Below are positions 46,998 to 58,591 of a stretch of 58,591 bases of DNA, one piece after another (within the stretch, counting starts at the first letter, position 1; every line of letters starts with the position of its first letter). The notes under the pieces are model-generated. The model ran no database searches. It was not told the origin of the DNA and was given only the letters and a program-made list of their open reading frames with translations. The stretch lies in NCBI GenBank assembly GCA_005877695.1, contig VBOA01000007.1, positions 1 to 58,591 of the forward strand, written 5' to 3'. Both the position numbers and the translations under genes were made by a program. Origin of the DNA: Gammaproteobacteria bacterium. Its GTDB lineage: Bacteria > Pseudomonadota > Gammaproteobacteria > Diplorickettsiales > Diplorickettsiaceae.

Positions 46998-47128
46998 TAA
47001 TTTCATTTTTTATTTGAAAACGATTTTTGCCGAATGATCTTATAAAAACTGAGGGGTTTCCCTAATTTTTAAAATTTTTATTTACGATATTTACGAATGG
47101 TAAGAAAATTATTGATAGTAATCGTTCT

Positions 47129-48519
47129 ATGAGCTCAGATCTTTACTTTTTATCCGCAAAGGAATTAGTCCAATTAATTAAAGAAAAAAAAATTTCCTGT
47201 GTTGAGGTTATTCAAACTTATTTAGACCGCATTCAACAGATAAACCCTAAACTAAATGCTCTGGTTCAATTAACCGACCCAGAAATCGCATTAAAGAAAG
47301 CATCTGAAGCAGATGAAGAATTAGCTAAGAAACAAATTCTAAAACCTTTACATGGTTTGCCCATTACTATCAAAGATTGCTGTAAGGTTCAAAATTTTAT
47401 TATTAGCAAAGGAAGTAATGGTTATAACTTTCTTGCCAAAGAAGATGCGACTGTTGTTGCTCGATTAAAAGCAGCGGGTGGAATTATTTTAGGCATTAGT
47501 AATGTTCCTGAATTCAATATCGCCTACGAAACCGACAATGATCGCTATGGTACAACTTTAAACCCTTATGATTTAGACCGCACTCCTGGTGGAAGTAGCG
47601 GCGGAGAAGCGGCTATTATCGCAACAGGAGGCTCAGTACTCGGCTTAGGTACAGACGGAGCAGGAAGTATCCGTCAACCCGCTCATAACACAGGAATTGT
47701 GGGTTTAAAGCCGACTCGGGGTTTAATCCCTAATTCAGGTAATGTTCCCTCAGATGGTAGAGGTATATTACGACCCTTAGCTACCTATGGTCTTATGGCG
47801 CGATTTGTCGATGATATCGCATTAACCCTACCATTTTTAACAGGCCCAGATTATGCTGATCCAGACGCTATACCCATTCCTATTCGCAAACCTGCTACCA
47901 GCTGTAAAGACTTGCGAATTGCTTTTTATACAGACAACGGCATTGCTTCTCCCGATCAAGCAACCCTACAAACTATTAATCAAGTCGTATATGCTTTAAA
48001 AAATGAAATTCGCCACATTGAATATCAATGTATTCCCCATTTAAAAGAACTTTATTTTTTAATTACAGAAGTATTTATTTTGGGGGGTGATAAAGGTCTT
48101 GGATTTAAAAATTTACTGAACCATTTAGGGATTAATAAACCCTCCTATTTAGTTAAAGAATTTTTAGCCATTGCTCGTCAATGTGAATTTTCAATTACTG
48201 AATTACATCAACGCTTTCGTCGAATTGACGAATTACGTATCTCTTTAGAAAGATTCTTTTTTCCTTATGATGCAAAGCCGCCACACCGGCCAAATTATTA
48301 GGGCGTTCAATTATTGAAGGCCACGATTTTAGTTATCTAAGCATTTACAATTTAACTGGATGGCCAGTTTTAACAATGCGCTGTGGTACTTCTCCTCATG
48401 GTTTACCCATAGGAATACAAATCGTTGCTAAACCATGGCATGATGAAATTGCACTTATGATTGGAAAAAAATTAGAATATTTGCTAGGTGGATGGCAAAA
48501 ACCCACACTATTTCCTTAA
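47129..48519 (+). pseudogene. amidase (GatA-like signature family), frameshifted near the C-terminus
   Basis: The main frame (47129-48301) holds the amidase core: the catalytic lysine in LPITIKDCCKV, GGSSGGEAA, and the cis-Ser/Ser segment LGTDGAGSIRQPAHNTGIVGLKPT (key GAGSIRQPA). It stops after PYDAKPPHRPNY. In another frame the sequence continues AATPAKLLGRSIIEGHDF, YNLTGWPVLTMRCG and GLPIGIQIVAKPWHD to a stop at 48519, the normal amidase end. A small deletion near 48275-48285 in the YDAIICPAAATPA-type motif explains it. The family hydrolyses amides; the substrate is unknown. GatA itself is usually near gatB/gatC, which are absent. Confidence 0.85.
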
Positions 48520-48589
48520 ATCCTTTTCCAACAAAGAGTTTAGTTCTTGAACCTGCTATACTTTGAAAAGATATTTAAAGGGGAACTAA

Positions 48590-49045
48590 ATGATTTGGGT
48601 AATTAGCTTAAATAGTAGTTTAGGTCATATTTATTCTTATAAACTCAAAAACCATGAATTAATTTTATTAAAAAGCCTAGAAAATCCTAGTGCTAAATTA
48701 AAAGAAAGTGATTTAGTTTCAGATAGACCGGGCCATTATCAAACAATGCACTCTGCTAAAGGCGCTTATGAAGCATCAACTAGCCCTCATGATGTTGAAC
48801 TTGATCATTTTACTAAAATCCTGGCTGACTTTATAAAAAAAGGGCTAGATACTCATCAGTATAAACAACTCATTTTATGCTCAGCACCTCATGTCGGCGG
48901 AATTTTACTTAACAATCTTGATAAACAAGTAGAAAAAACCATATTAGTTAACATTAAAAAAAACTTCGTTGAAGAAGATGAATCGGTTCTTAGCAACTAT
49001 CTAAAAGAAAATTGGTGGGACATCATTCGGTCTAATAAAATTTAA
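48590..49045 (+). CDS. host-attachment-family protein (AtsE/baeRF-like)
   Basis: The 151-residue product resembles the 'required for attachment to host cells' family: LLKSLENPSAKLKESDLVSDRPGHYQ, GAYEASTSPHDVELDHFTKILADFI, and LILCSAPHVGGILLNNL. The fold resembles release-factor/Pelota-type (baeRF) domains, so a translation or ribosome-rescue role is as plausible as attachment. No signal peptide is present, which fits a cytoplasmic function. It follows the broken amidase after 70 bases, with GGGG upstream of the ATG. Confidence 0.8.
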   Translation: MIWVISLNSSLGHIYSYKLKNHELILLKSLENPSAKLKESDLVSDRPGHYQTMHSAKGAYEASTSPHDVELDHFTKILADFIKKGLDTHQYKQLILCSAPHVGGILLNNLDKQVEKTILVNIKKNFVEEDESVLSNYLKENWWDIIRSNKI

Positions 49046-49101
49046 TTTCTCAATATTAAAATTAATAGTTTAACGTTTATAGAATGTTAACGAAATAAAA
49101 A

Positions 49102-50475
49102 TTAAATTTCTTTTTTCCGCGGACGTTTCCAGTTTGAAACCGTTTTAGTCTCAGCTCTATTTAAAGTTAATTTTCCAGCAGGAACATCTCTACTTAAAGT
49201 AGAACCTGCGCCTATCGTCGCTCCTTTTTTTATTCGTATCGGAGCTATTAAAGCTGTATTAGAACCGACAAACACATCATCCTCTATTTGCGTTTGGTAT
49301 TTTACCGCTCCGTCGTAATTACAGGTAATGGTACCCGCGCCAATATTAACATTTTTACCTATATTTGCATCACCGATATAACTTAAATGATTAATTTTCG
49401 TTTTTTGCTCTATCTGGCTTTTTTTAACTTCTACAAAATTTCCTATGTGAACATTCTTTTTTAGAATCGATCCAGGTCGAATATGTGCAAAAGGACCAAT
49501 AATACAATCATCCCCAATTACTACCCCTTCAATTATGCAATTAGGTTTAATTTCAACATTTCTACCAATTTTGACATCTTTTAAGACCGTATACGGCCCC
49601 ACCAAACTATTAGCTCCAATAGTATTTTCCCCTTCTAAAATAACATCCACATCGATAATCACGTCTTTTTCGACTGTTAATTGTCCACGTAAATCAAATC
49701 GGTTTGGATCGCGTAATGTAACTCCAGCTAACATCAGTTTTTCAGCAGCTTGATGCTGAAAATAACGCTCAAGCTTAGCGAGCTGTATACGATCATTAAC
49801 GCCTTGCATTTCACCATCAATATTTGAAGATACCGTTACTATTTCTATCTTCTCATCCACAGCCATTGTAATAATATCCGTTAAATAATATTCGCTTTGA
49901 GCATTCGTTTTTTTAATTTTAGGTAACCAATGTTTTAGTAATTTTATCGGCACATAAAAAATGCCACTATTAACTTCCTGTATTTTTCTTTGTTCAATAT
50001 TTGCATCTTTTTCTTCAACAATTTGAATAACTTTTCCCTCTTGATTCCGTAAAATCCGTCCTAAACCAAAAGGTTGTTGGGTAGTTAATGTAATTAAACC
50101 TATTTGATGCGCTTCAGTTGCATTAATTAATTTTTGTAATGTTGCTAAATTTACTAAGGGAGTATCCCCCAATAAAATAAGTATATGATTATCATCTTGT
50201 TTAATTTCCGGAATAGCTTGAGCAACAGCATGGCCCGTGCCTAATAATTCCGTTTGCTTTACCCAATTAACTGCTAAATGACTTAAATACTTCGGAACTT
50301 GCCCTCCCCCATTTCCATAAACCACATACACTTCGTGTGGTTGCAAGCCTTGTACTGTTTCAACGATATATTGTAATAAAGGTTTACCTGCTAATTTATG
50401 CAATACTTTAGGTAAAGTAGAACGCATACGCTTTCCATGACCGGCAGCTAAAATGATAACATCAAGTAACTTCAT
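49102..50475 (-). CDS. glmU: bifunctional UDP-GlcNAc diphosphorylase / glucosamine-1-phosphate acetyltransferase
   Basis: The 457-residue enzyme makes UDP-GlcNAc for peptidoglycan and LPS. N-terminal pyrophosphorylase: LAAGHGKRMRSTLPKVLHKLAGKPLL-type motif (key LAAGxGxRM), GTGHAV and LGDTPLV. C-terminal left-handed beta helix (about 250-440) with repeated hexapeptides and YIGDANIGKNVNIGAGTI plus NYDG. I chose the ATG at 50475; the ATG at 50499 adds eight residues and has a GAAG site, so it remains possible. It follows atpC, the usual gammaproteobacterial order. Confidence 0.95.
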   Translation of the reverse strand: MKLLDVIILAAGHGKRMRSTLPKVLHKLAGKPLLQYIVETVQGLQPHEVYVVYGNGGGQVPKYLSHLAVNWVKQTELLGTGHAVAQAIPEIKQDDNHILILLGDTPLVNLATLQKLINATEAHQIGLITLTTQQPFGLGRILRNQEGKVIQIVEEKDANIEQRKIQEVNSGIFYVPIKLLKHWLPKIKKTNAQSEYYLTDIITMAVDEKIEIVTVSSNIDGEMQGVNDRIQLAKLERYFQHQAAEKLMLAGVTLRDPNRFDLRGQLTVEKDVIIDVDVILEGENTIGANSLVGPYTVLKDVKIGRNVEIKPNCIIEGVVIGDDCIIGPFAHIRPGSILKKNVHIGNFVEVKKSQIEQKTKINHLSYIGDANIGKNVNIGAGTITCNYDGAVKYQTQIEDDVFVGSNTALIAPIRIKKGATIGAGSTLSRDVPAGKLTLNRAETKTVSNWKRPRKKEI

Positions 50476-50553
50476 ATTTTCAAAACTAGCCCATTTCAAA
50501 ACTTCAGTTTTTGCTAGATATTACTCGCACTTTAATTGAAAGAATTGTTAAAA

Positions 50554-50985
50554 TTAAATTCTACCGGTAAGCTTTTTCTTTAATTTAGATATCACTTGTA
50601 ATTGAGCAACTGCTTGTGCTAATTCTGCAGTTGCCTTTGCATAATCAATATCCGCTTGTTTATCATTTAATATCCTTTCTGCATGCTCTTTGGCTTCTAA
50701 AGCAGCCATTTCATCTAAGTCAGAAGCTCTAATAGCCGTATCGGCAAGTATACTTACGAGTTGTGGTTGAGCTTCTAAAATACCACCCGAAATGTATAGT
50801 ATTTCATCTTCACCATTTGGCTTTACAATTCGCACGGGTCCTGGCTTTAATGCTGTTAATAATTGGGTATGGCCCGGATAAATGCCAAGTTCACCTAATA
50901 AACCTGTAGCTACTATATGCGTAGCTTCACCTGAAAAAATTGCTTTTTCTGCACTGACAATCTCAACCTGCATAGTCTTAGTCAT
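50554..50985 (-). CDS. atpC: ATP synthase F1 epsilon subunit
   Basis: The 143-residue product has the N-terminal beta-sandwich ([38 protein letters not shown]) and a two-helix C-terminal domain, which can inhibit ATP hydrolysis. Last gene of the atp operon, 15 bases after atpD. The length and motifs are standard. Confidence 0.95.
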   Translation of the reverse strand: MTKTMQVEIVSAEKAIFSGEATHIVATGLLGELGIYPGHTQLLTALKPGPVRIVKPNGEDEILYISGGILEAQPQLVSILADTAIRASDLDEMAALEAKEHAERILNDKQADIDYAKATAELAQAVAQLQVISKLKKKLTGRI

Positions 50986-51000
50986 GATACTTCTCTAACC

Positions 51001-52407
<1,407 letters not shown>

Positions 52408-52427
52408 TTATTCATATAAGGTTAAAT

Positions 52428-53288
52428 CTAAACGGCTTCAGCACCCGCAACTATTTCAGCTAATTCTTTGGTAATCGCTGCCTGACGGGCTTTATTATAG
52501 GCTAATTGTAAATCACTTATTAATTCACCCGCATTATCCGTTGCATTTTTCATAGCTACCATCCTAGCCGCTTGTTCACATGCAGTATTTTCAACAACAC
52601 TTTGATATACCTGTGATTCAATATATCGTGTTAGTACTAATTCTAACAAAGGTTTTGCATCAGGCTCATAAAGATAATCCCAGCGATAATTAAGTTCTGA
52701 TTTTTCAGAAGGCATCACTGGCAACAATGGTAAAGTCTGCGTTTTTTGTGTCATCGTATTAATAAATTCATTATAGAAAATAGTTACACTATCCAGCTCA
52801 CCTTGTTTGTAAGCATCTAATAAAACTTTGGTAACACCAATTAAATCTTGTAATTGAGGAGCATCTCCTAAATGATTAGCATGTGCAACCACATGGCCAC
52901 CAACACGCTTAAAAAAAGCTTCACCTTTTCCACCTATAATAGCCAAATCTACATCGATTCCCTGAGATTGGCATACTCGAAATTCCTGCAAAACTAACTT
53001 GAGTAAGTTAGTATTCAATCCCCCACATAACCCTTTATCAGTAGTAATAACAAGAAAACCAGCTCGTTTTATCTCTCTTACCTGTAAATAAGGATGCTGA
53101 TATTCTGCATGACTACTTGCAACATGATAGATTAAATCTAACATTTTGTGTGCATAAGGTCGCGAAAGCGTCATGCGCTCCTGAGCTCTCCGCATTTTAC
53201 TAGCCGCAACCATTTCCATTGCTCGAGTTATTTTTTGAGTACCTTTAATACTAGCAATTTTTCCACGTATCTCTTGCGCAAAACTCAT
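52428..53288 (-). CDS. atpG: ATP synthase F1 gamma subunit
   Basis: The 286-residue rotor shaft shows the conserved N-terminus [31 protein letters not shown] (key [10 protein letters not shown]), GLCGGLNTN, and the C-terminal helix [38 protein letters not shown] (key ARQAAITKE). It couples Fo rotation to the catalytic sites. Sits between atpA (6 bases) and atpD. Confidence 0.96.
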   Translation of the reverse strand: MSFAQEIRGKIASIKGTQKITRAMEMVAASKMRRAQERMTLSRPYAHKMLDLIYHVASSHAEYQHPYLQVREIKRAGFLVITTDKGLCGGLNTNLLKLVLQEFRVCQSQGIDVDLAIIGGKGEAFFKRVGGHVVAHANHLGDAPQLQDLIGVTKVLLDAYKQGELDSVTIFYNEFINTMTQKTQTLPLLPVMPSEKSELNYRWDYLYEPDAKPLLELVLTRYIESQVYQSVVENTACEQAARMVAMKNATDNAGELISDLQLAYNKARQAAITKELAEIVAGAEAV

Positions 53289-53294
53289 CGACTA

Positions 53295-54839
53295 TCACCA
53301 AATTTGTGTGGTTTTATAAGTGGTAATTGCTTCATTTAGCTCGTTGGCTATTTCCTCGTTATAATCACCTTTTTGGTTAATTTTTTCTAGGCATGCTTCC
53401 TGTTCCGAATGCATATAAGCTAATAACCCTTCTGCAAATCCAACAATTTTTATTAGTTCAATATCATCTAAATAACCTTTATCGGTAGCAAACAATAACA
53501 CCGCCATCTCTGCAACACTTAAAGGAGCATATTGTTTTTGTTTTAAAATTTCAGTAACACGCTGCCCTCTCTCGAGCTGCTTGCGCGTTGCCTCATCCAA
53601 ATCTGACATAAATTGGGAAAATGCAGCAAGTTCGCGATATTGTGCCAAACTTAATCGAACACCTCCGCCTAATTTTTTTATAATTTTTGTTTGAGCCGCA
53701 GAGCCTACTCGTGAAACAGACAAACCTGCATTAATTGCTGGACGTATACCTGCGTTAAACAAATCCGTTTCTAAAAAAATTTGACCATCTGTAATTGAGA
53801 TTACATTCGTTGGAACAAAAGCGGATACATCCCCCGCTTGAGTTTCAATAATAGGTAGTGCTGTTAATGAGCCCGTTTTCCCTTTTACACGTCCATTACT
53901 AGCCTTTGTAACAAACTCCTCATTAACTCTTGCTGCACGTTCTAGCAAACGCGAATGTAAATAAAATATATCTCCTGGATAAGCTTCTCGGCCAGGTGGG
54001 CGTCGCAATAACAAAGATATTTGTCGATATGCCCAAGCTTGTTTTGTTAAATCATCATAGATAATAAGGGCATCTTCACCTAGATCGCGAAAATACTCAC
54101 CCATTGCACAGCCCGCATAAGGTGCAATAAATTGTAGCGCTGCAGAATCAGCCGCACTTGCTGATACTATAATGGTGTGTTTTAAAGCATCTTGTTCTTC
54201 TAACTTACGCACTACCGCTGCAATAGACGAAGCCTTTTGACCTATTGCAACATAAACACATTTTACGCCGGTGTCTTTTTGGTTAATAATCGCATCAATG
54301 GCAAGCGCTGTTTTCCCAGTTTGTCTATCGCCAATTATCAATTCGCGCTGGCCACGCCCTATAGGCACCATACTATCAATAGCTAATATACCTGTTTGTA
54401 ATGGTTGAGAGACGCTTTGACGCCAAATAACACCCGGCGCAACCTGCTCTATAGGCGCATTCTTTTCAGTCTCTATAGAACCCCGGCCATCGATGGGATG
54501 TCCTAAAGCATTAACAACACGACCTAATAAAGCTTCACCTACTGGCACTTCAAGAATTCGTCCAGTACATTTAACTGTTTGACCTTCACTTAACTCATCG
54601 TAGTCACCTAAAACAACAGCACCTACTGAATCACGTTCCAGATTTAAAGCTAAGCCATAACATTGGGGTGAAAACTCTATCATTTCTCCCAACATGACAT
54701 CATTCAAACCATAGATACGCACAATCCCATCGCGAAGACTAACGATACTACCTTCTGTACGCGTTTCTGCAGAAACATCAAATTTCTGGATACGCTCTTT
54801 GATCAATTCATTTATTTCAGATGTGCTTAATTGTTGCAT
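53295..54839 (-). CDS. atpA: ATP synthase F1 alpha subunit
   Basis: The 514-residue regulatory subunit has Walker [14 protein letters not shown] (about 169-175), the [12 protein letters not shown]alker B segment, and [16 protein letters not shown] with the arginine-finger neighbourhood [14 protein letters not shown]. Ends a short gap from atpG; the start follows atpH by 16 bases. Normal length for a gammaproteobacterial alpha subunit (513). Confidence 0.97.
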   Translation of the reverse strand: MQQLSTSEINELIKERIQKFDVSAETRTEGSIVSLRDGIVRIYGLNDVMLGEMIEFSPQCYGLALNLERDSVGAVVLGDYDELSEGQTVKCTGRILEVPVGEALLGRVVNALGHPIDGRGSIETEKNAPIEQVAPGVIWRQSVSQPLQTGILAIDSMVPIGRGQRELIIGDRQTGKTALAIDAIINQKDTGVKCVYVAIGQKASSIAAVVRKLEEQDALKHTIIVSASAADSAALQFIAPYAGCAMGEYFRDLGEDALIIYDDLTKQAWAYRQISLLLRRPPGREAYPGDIFYLHSRLLERAARVNEEFVTKASNGRVKGKTGSLTALPIIETQAGDVSAFVPTNVISITDGQIFLETDLFNAGIRPAINAGLSVSRVGSAAQTKIIKKLGGGVRLSLAQYRELAAFSQFMSDLDEATRKQLERGQRVTEILKQKQYAPLSVAEMAVLLFATDKGYLDDIELIKIVGFAEGLLAYMHSEQEACLEKINQKGDYNEEIANELNEAITTYKTTQIW

Positions 54840-54855
54840 TTGATTATATTGCCTC

Positions 54856-55392
54856 TTAATTCACTAATGTCGCACGTAAACGTTCTAATTTTCCACGCAC
54901 AGAACCATCGATAACTAAATCTCCAACACGAACGGTTAATCCACCTAATAGATCCTTATTAACATGGCGATCTAATTTTATATGACTTTGGAAACGCTCT
55001 GATAATATTTTCACTAAAGATTGCTCTTCTATTTTAGTTAAAGGCACTGCAGATATAGCATATGCCGTAATTTCCTTAGCTTGCGCGGCCTTATAACGCT
55101 CAAACAAGCGTGCAGTCTCAGGAAGCATTAATAAGCGTTGATTAACTGCCATTAGCTTTAAAAAATTCTTTCCAAATGGAAATATCACCGGTTTACAAAA
55201 TTCTAGCAAACATTCATACGCCAACATTTTATCAATGCAGGGATTTTTTAGTAAATTTTGCATCGATTTCTCTTTAACAATTTTTGCAGTCTCTTTTAAT
55301 AAGTCAGACCAAGCATCCACATTTTTTTTATCCAATGCACTAGCAAATGCTGCTCGCGCATAAGGTCTAGCGATGGATGTAAAATGTATCAT
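54856..55392 (-). CDS. atpH: ATP synthase F1 delta subunit
   Basis: The 178-residue peripheral-stalk protein has [16 protein letters not shown] at the N-terminus and the C-terminal [24 protein letters not shown] signature (key GSVRGKL). It joins the b-subunit stalk to the top of F1. I chose the ATG at 55392, overlapping the atpF stop, with GGAAG upstream; a TTG at 55395 is in frame. Confidence 0.94.
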   Translation of the reverse strand: MIHFTSIARPYARAAFASALDKKNVDAWSDLLKETAKIVKEKSMQNLLKNPCIDKMLAYECLLEFCKPVIFPFGKNFLKLMAVNQRLLMLPETARLFERYKAAQAKEITAYAISAVPLTKIEEQSLVKILSERFQSHIKLDRHVNKDLLGGLTVRVGDLVIDGSVRGKLERLRATLVN

Positions 55393-55862
55393 CAAATTTC
55401 TTCCAACGATTGTTTAACAAGAGCATGTTGGGCTACGCTATCCAATGATTGAGCCAAAATTTTTTCAGTTGTCGTAATAACTAGATTAGCTACTTCTGCT
55501 CGGAGTTTTTGCTGCGCAGCCTGCCATTCTTGTTGGATGTCGGCTCGAGCTATAGCTAGTAAACGTTCATTTTCTATTCGTATTTGCTGCTTGGATTCTT
55601 CAGCCAATTGATTAGCACGTTTATTAGCCTGTTCAATAATCTCAGCCGCATGTTGTTTTGCTTCCTGTAAATGCTCGTCTGCTTTTAACTGCGCTAATTC
55701 TAAGGCTTGTTGGCCCCGTTCAGCTGCGGCTAAACCATCAGCAATACGTTGCTCGCGCTCTTTCATTACTTTTAGTATAGGTGGCCATACAAATTTCATG
55801 GTAAACCACACGAAAACAGAAAAAGTAATTAATTGGCCTAATAAGGTTATATTAATTTCCAC
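55392..55862 (-). CDS. atpF: ATP synthase Fo b subunit
   Basis: The 156-residue protein has an N-terminal membrane helix (ITLLGQLITFSVFVWFTMKFVWPPI) and a long alanine/glutamate-rich coiled coil (about 30-150), the stator arm. The start is GTG at 55862, aligned with the E. coli start (NLNATILGQ type). It overlaps atpH. Normal length. Confidence 0.95.
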   Translation of the reverse strand: MEINITLLGQLITFSVFVWFTMKFVWPPILKVMKEREQRIADGLAAAERGQQALELAQLKADEHLQEAKQHAAEIIEQANKRANQLAEESKQQIRIENERLLAIARADIQQEWQAAQQKLRAEVANLVITTTEKILAQSLDSVAQHALVKQSLEEI

Positions 55863-55889
55863 GAAAATTTCTCAAGTTTATTATCTCAT

Positions 55890-57435
<1,546 letters not shown>

Positions 57436-57799
57436 TCTAAGCCTTACTTACAAAGTGTCGGACAGTATAATAAGCACAACCCTTTTATGCAATGCTAATA
57501 AAGAAAGAATTTAGTGCTTTTTTCAGTTCAATTTAGCTCCATTCAAACTAATCGAATATTCTGATAATTTATAGGGAAACTAAAAATTTATTGTAAGTTG
57601 GAATAAAAAATCTAATTTAATCTTTTTTCAGCGCCCTCCTATCTCGCTAAAATAAACTGCAACCAATTAAAATCACTATAAAAACCGAGATCGTCACTTT
57701 ACTAGAAATTACTCACATTGTTCTATATAGTATTAGGCTTTACAAAATCTATATGATTCATTTAGCTTTACACGTCAAAAAAATGTAAGGAGCAATATC
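57436..57799. other. divergent promoter region between atp operon and fba
   Basis: These 364 bases contain the atp operon promoter at 57464-57492 and the upstream region of the aldolase gene, including AAGGAG just before its ATG. No gene, RNA or strong hairpin was seen. The aldolase promoter could not be placed with confidence. Confidence 0.5.
57464..57492 (-). promoter_or_regulatory. sigma-70 promoter for the atp operon
   Basis: On the minus strand TTGCAT (57492-57487) and TATACT (57469-57464) are separated by 17 bases, ending about 29 bases upstream of the atpI ATG. Both hexamers are close to consensus and spacing is ideal. Confidence 0.55.
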
Positions 57800-58591
57800 A
57801 TGGCCACTCACGAGCTTGAAGGAACTATTCAACGATTAACAATACCAGGAAAAGGAATTTTAGCAGCTGATGAAAGTCAAACTACGATTGCCAAGCGATT
57901 TGCTGCCTTACATTTAGAATCCACGGTAGAAAATCGCCGCAATTATCGTGAATTACTTTTTACTACGCCTGGAATTGAAGCGTTTATCAATGGCGTTATT
58001 CTTCACGAAGAAACCTTAGCACAAAAAACTAAAGATGGGTTATTATTCCCCGATTATTTAGACAATGAAGGCATTGTGCCTGGCATAAAGGTTGATAAAG
58101 GCCTCATTTCTCTAAATGCCGATGAAAAAATGACTCAGGGTTTAGATGGTCTAGCAGAACGTCTCTTAACTTATAAAAATCTTGGAGCTTGTTTTGCTAA
58201 GTGGCGAGCTGTTTTCTCCATATCGAGCCTCCTTCCTTCTTCTCTAGCCATCATAGCTAATTCTCAAGCTTTAGCTCGTTACGCCTCTATTTGTCAACAG
58301 AATGGAATTGTACCTATTGTAGAGCCTGAATTACTAATGGACGGCGCCCATAGCTTAACCCGTTGTGCTGAAGCAACAGAGGCGGTTCTTTATACTGTTT
58401 TTGAAGAACTTCATAAACATCGTGTTTTACTCGAATGTATGATTCTTAAGCCCAGTATGGTAATTGCTGGAAATCAATATGTACCACAACCTAATATTGC
58501 TGAGGTGGCTGCAGCCACTTTAAAAATATTACGTCAAACTGTTCCTGCAGCTGTACCTAGTATTAATTTTCTTTCTGGAGGTCAAACCCCA
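57800..58591 (+). CDS. fructose-bisphosphate aldolase class I (partial, C-terminus cut by window edge)
   Basis: The frame is open for 264 codons to the window edge. The product matches the class I (Schiff-base) aldolases of animals and plants: GKGILAADES near the start, NRRNYRELLFTTPG, FINGVILHEET, CFAKWRAVFSI, PIVEPELLMDG and MILKPSMVIAGNQ with the Schiff-base lysine in LKPSM, then INFLSGGQTP. It splits fructose 1,6-bisphosphate in glycolysis and gluconeogenesis. AAGGAG lies about 7 bases before the ATG. Most gammaproteobacteria use the metal class II enzyme, so this type is uncommon here. Some 80 further residues are expected off the window. Confidence 0.93.
   Translation, partial: MATHELEGTIQRLTIPGKGILAADESQTTIAKRFAALHLESTVENRRNYRELLFTTPGIEAFINGVILHEETLAQKTKDGLLFPDYLDNEGIVPGIKVDKGLISLNADEKMTQGLDGLAERLLTYKNLGACFAKWRAVFSISSLLPSSLAIIANSQALARYASICQQNGIVPIVEPELLMDGAHSLTRCAEATEAVLYTVFEELHKHRVLLECMILKPSMVIAGNQYVPQPNIAEVAAATLKILRQTVPAAVPSINFLSGGQTP

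Overview
The window reads as chromosomal DNA of an AT-rich gammaproteobacterium of the order Legionellales, most like the arthropod-associated Rickettsiella/Diplorickettsia branch near Coxiella. This is inferred from an LbtU-type porin at the left edge, gammaproteobacterial gene orders (lptC-lptA-lptB-hpf, ubiE-ubiJ-ubiB, atpIBEFHAGDC-glmU), an ankyrin-repeat protein, low GC by eye (not computed), and several recently broken genes. No rRNA, tRNA, CRISPR array, insertion sequence or phage was recognised.

Layout. 1-824: partial LbtU-like porin, then a gene-poor gap with a small ORF remnant. 1.4-9.4 kb: grxD, sodB, argD, a trans-sulfuration enzyme, a small lipoprotein, an MnmA-like PP-loop enzyme followed by a TusA protein, a cation diffusion facilitator, xthA, hspQ and sixA. 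9.4-19.5 kb: a TPR-methyltransferase, a PqaA-like hydrolase whose signal peptide is out of frame, cytochrome c4, engB, an OPT transporter and a two-gene ABC importer with no binding protein. 19.6-24.4 kb: kdsD-lptC-lptA-lptB-hpf-purB, lacking the usual kdsC and rpoN. 24.5-31.4 kb: a YiiX-like hydrolase, clpB, sppA, an orphan pilin, a broken aqpZ and ispH. 31.5-36.9 kb (minus): ankyrin protein, single-domain response regulator, TatA/B-like peptide, ubiB, ubiJ, ubiE and an unknown protein. 37-44.4 kb: typA, homodimeric-type glyQS, a broken yggS, acnB, a frameshifted crcB and a DUF190 gene. 44.4-49 kb: DprE2-like SDR, LysR regulator, sodC with its leader out of frame, a broken amidase, and a host-attachment-family protein. 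49.1-57.4 kb (minus): glmU and the complete ATP synthase operon. 57.8 kb to the edge: class I fructose-bisphosphate aldolase, truncated by the window.

The genes are mainly housekeeping: envelope assembly (LptCAB, KdsD, GlmU), ubiquinone synthesis feeding respiration and the F1Fo ATPase, protein quality control (ClpB, HspQ, SppA) and oxidative defence (SodB, SodC, GrxD). The main structural theme is six genes (pqaA-like, aqpZ, yggS, crcB, sodC, amidase) whose family-conserved protein is interrupted by indels, several of them next to short homopolymers. This means either young pseudogenes in a shrinking genome, slippage-controlled genes, or homopolymer sequencing errors; the sequence alone cannot decide. 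I found no clearly new multi-gene system. The best leads are the MnmA-like/TusA pair, a hairpin covering the ribosome-binding site of the orphan ABC importer, the poly-T leader of the PqaA-like gene, and the ankyrin/receiver/Tat-like cluster.
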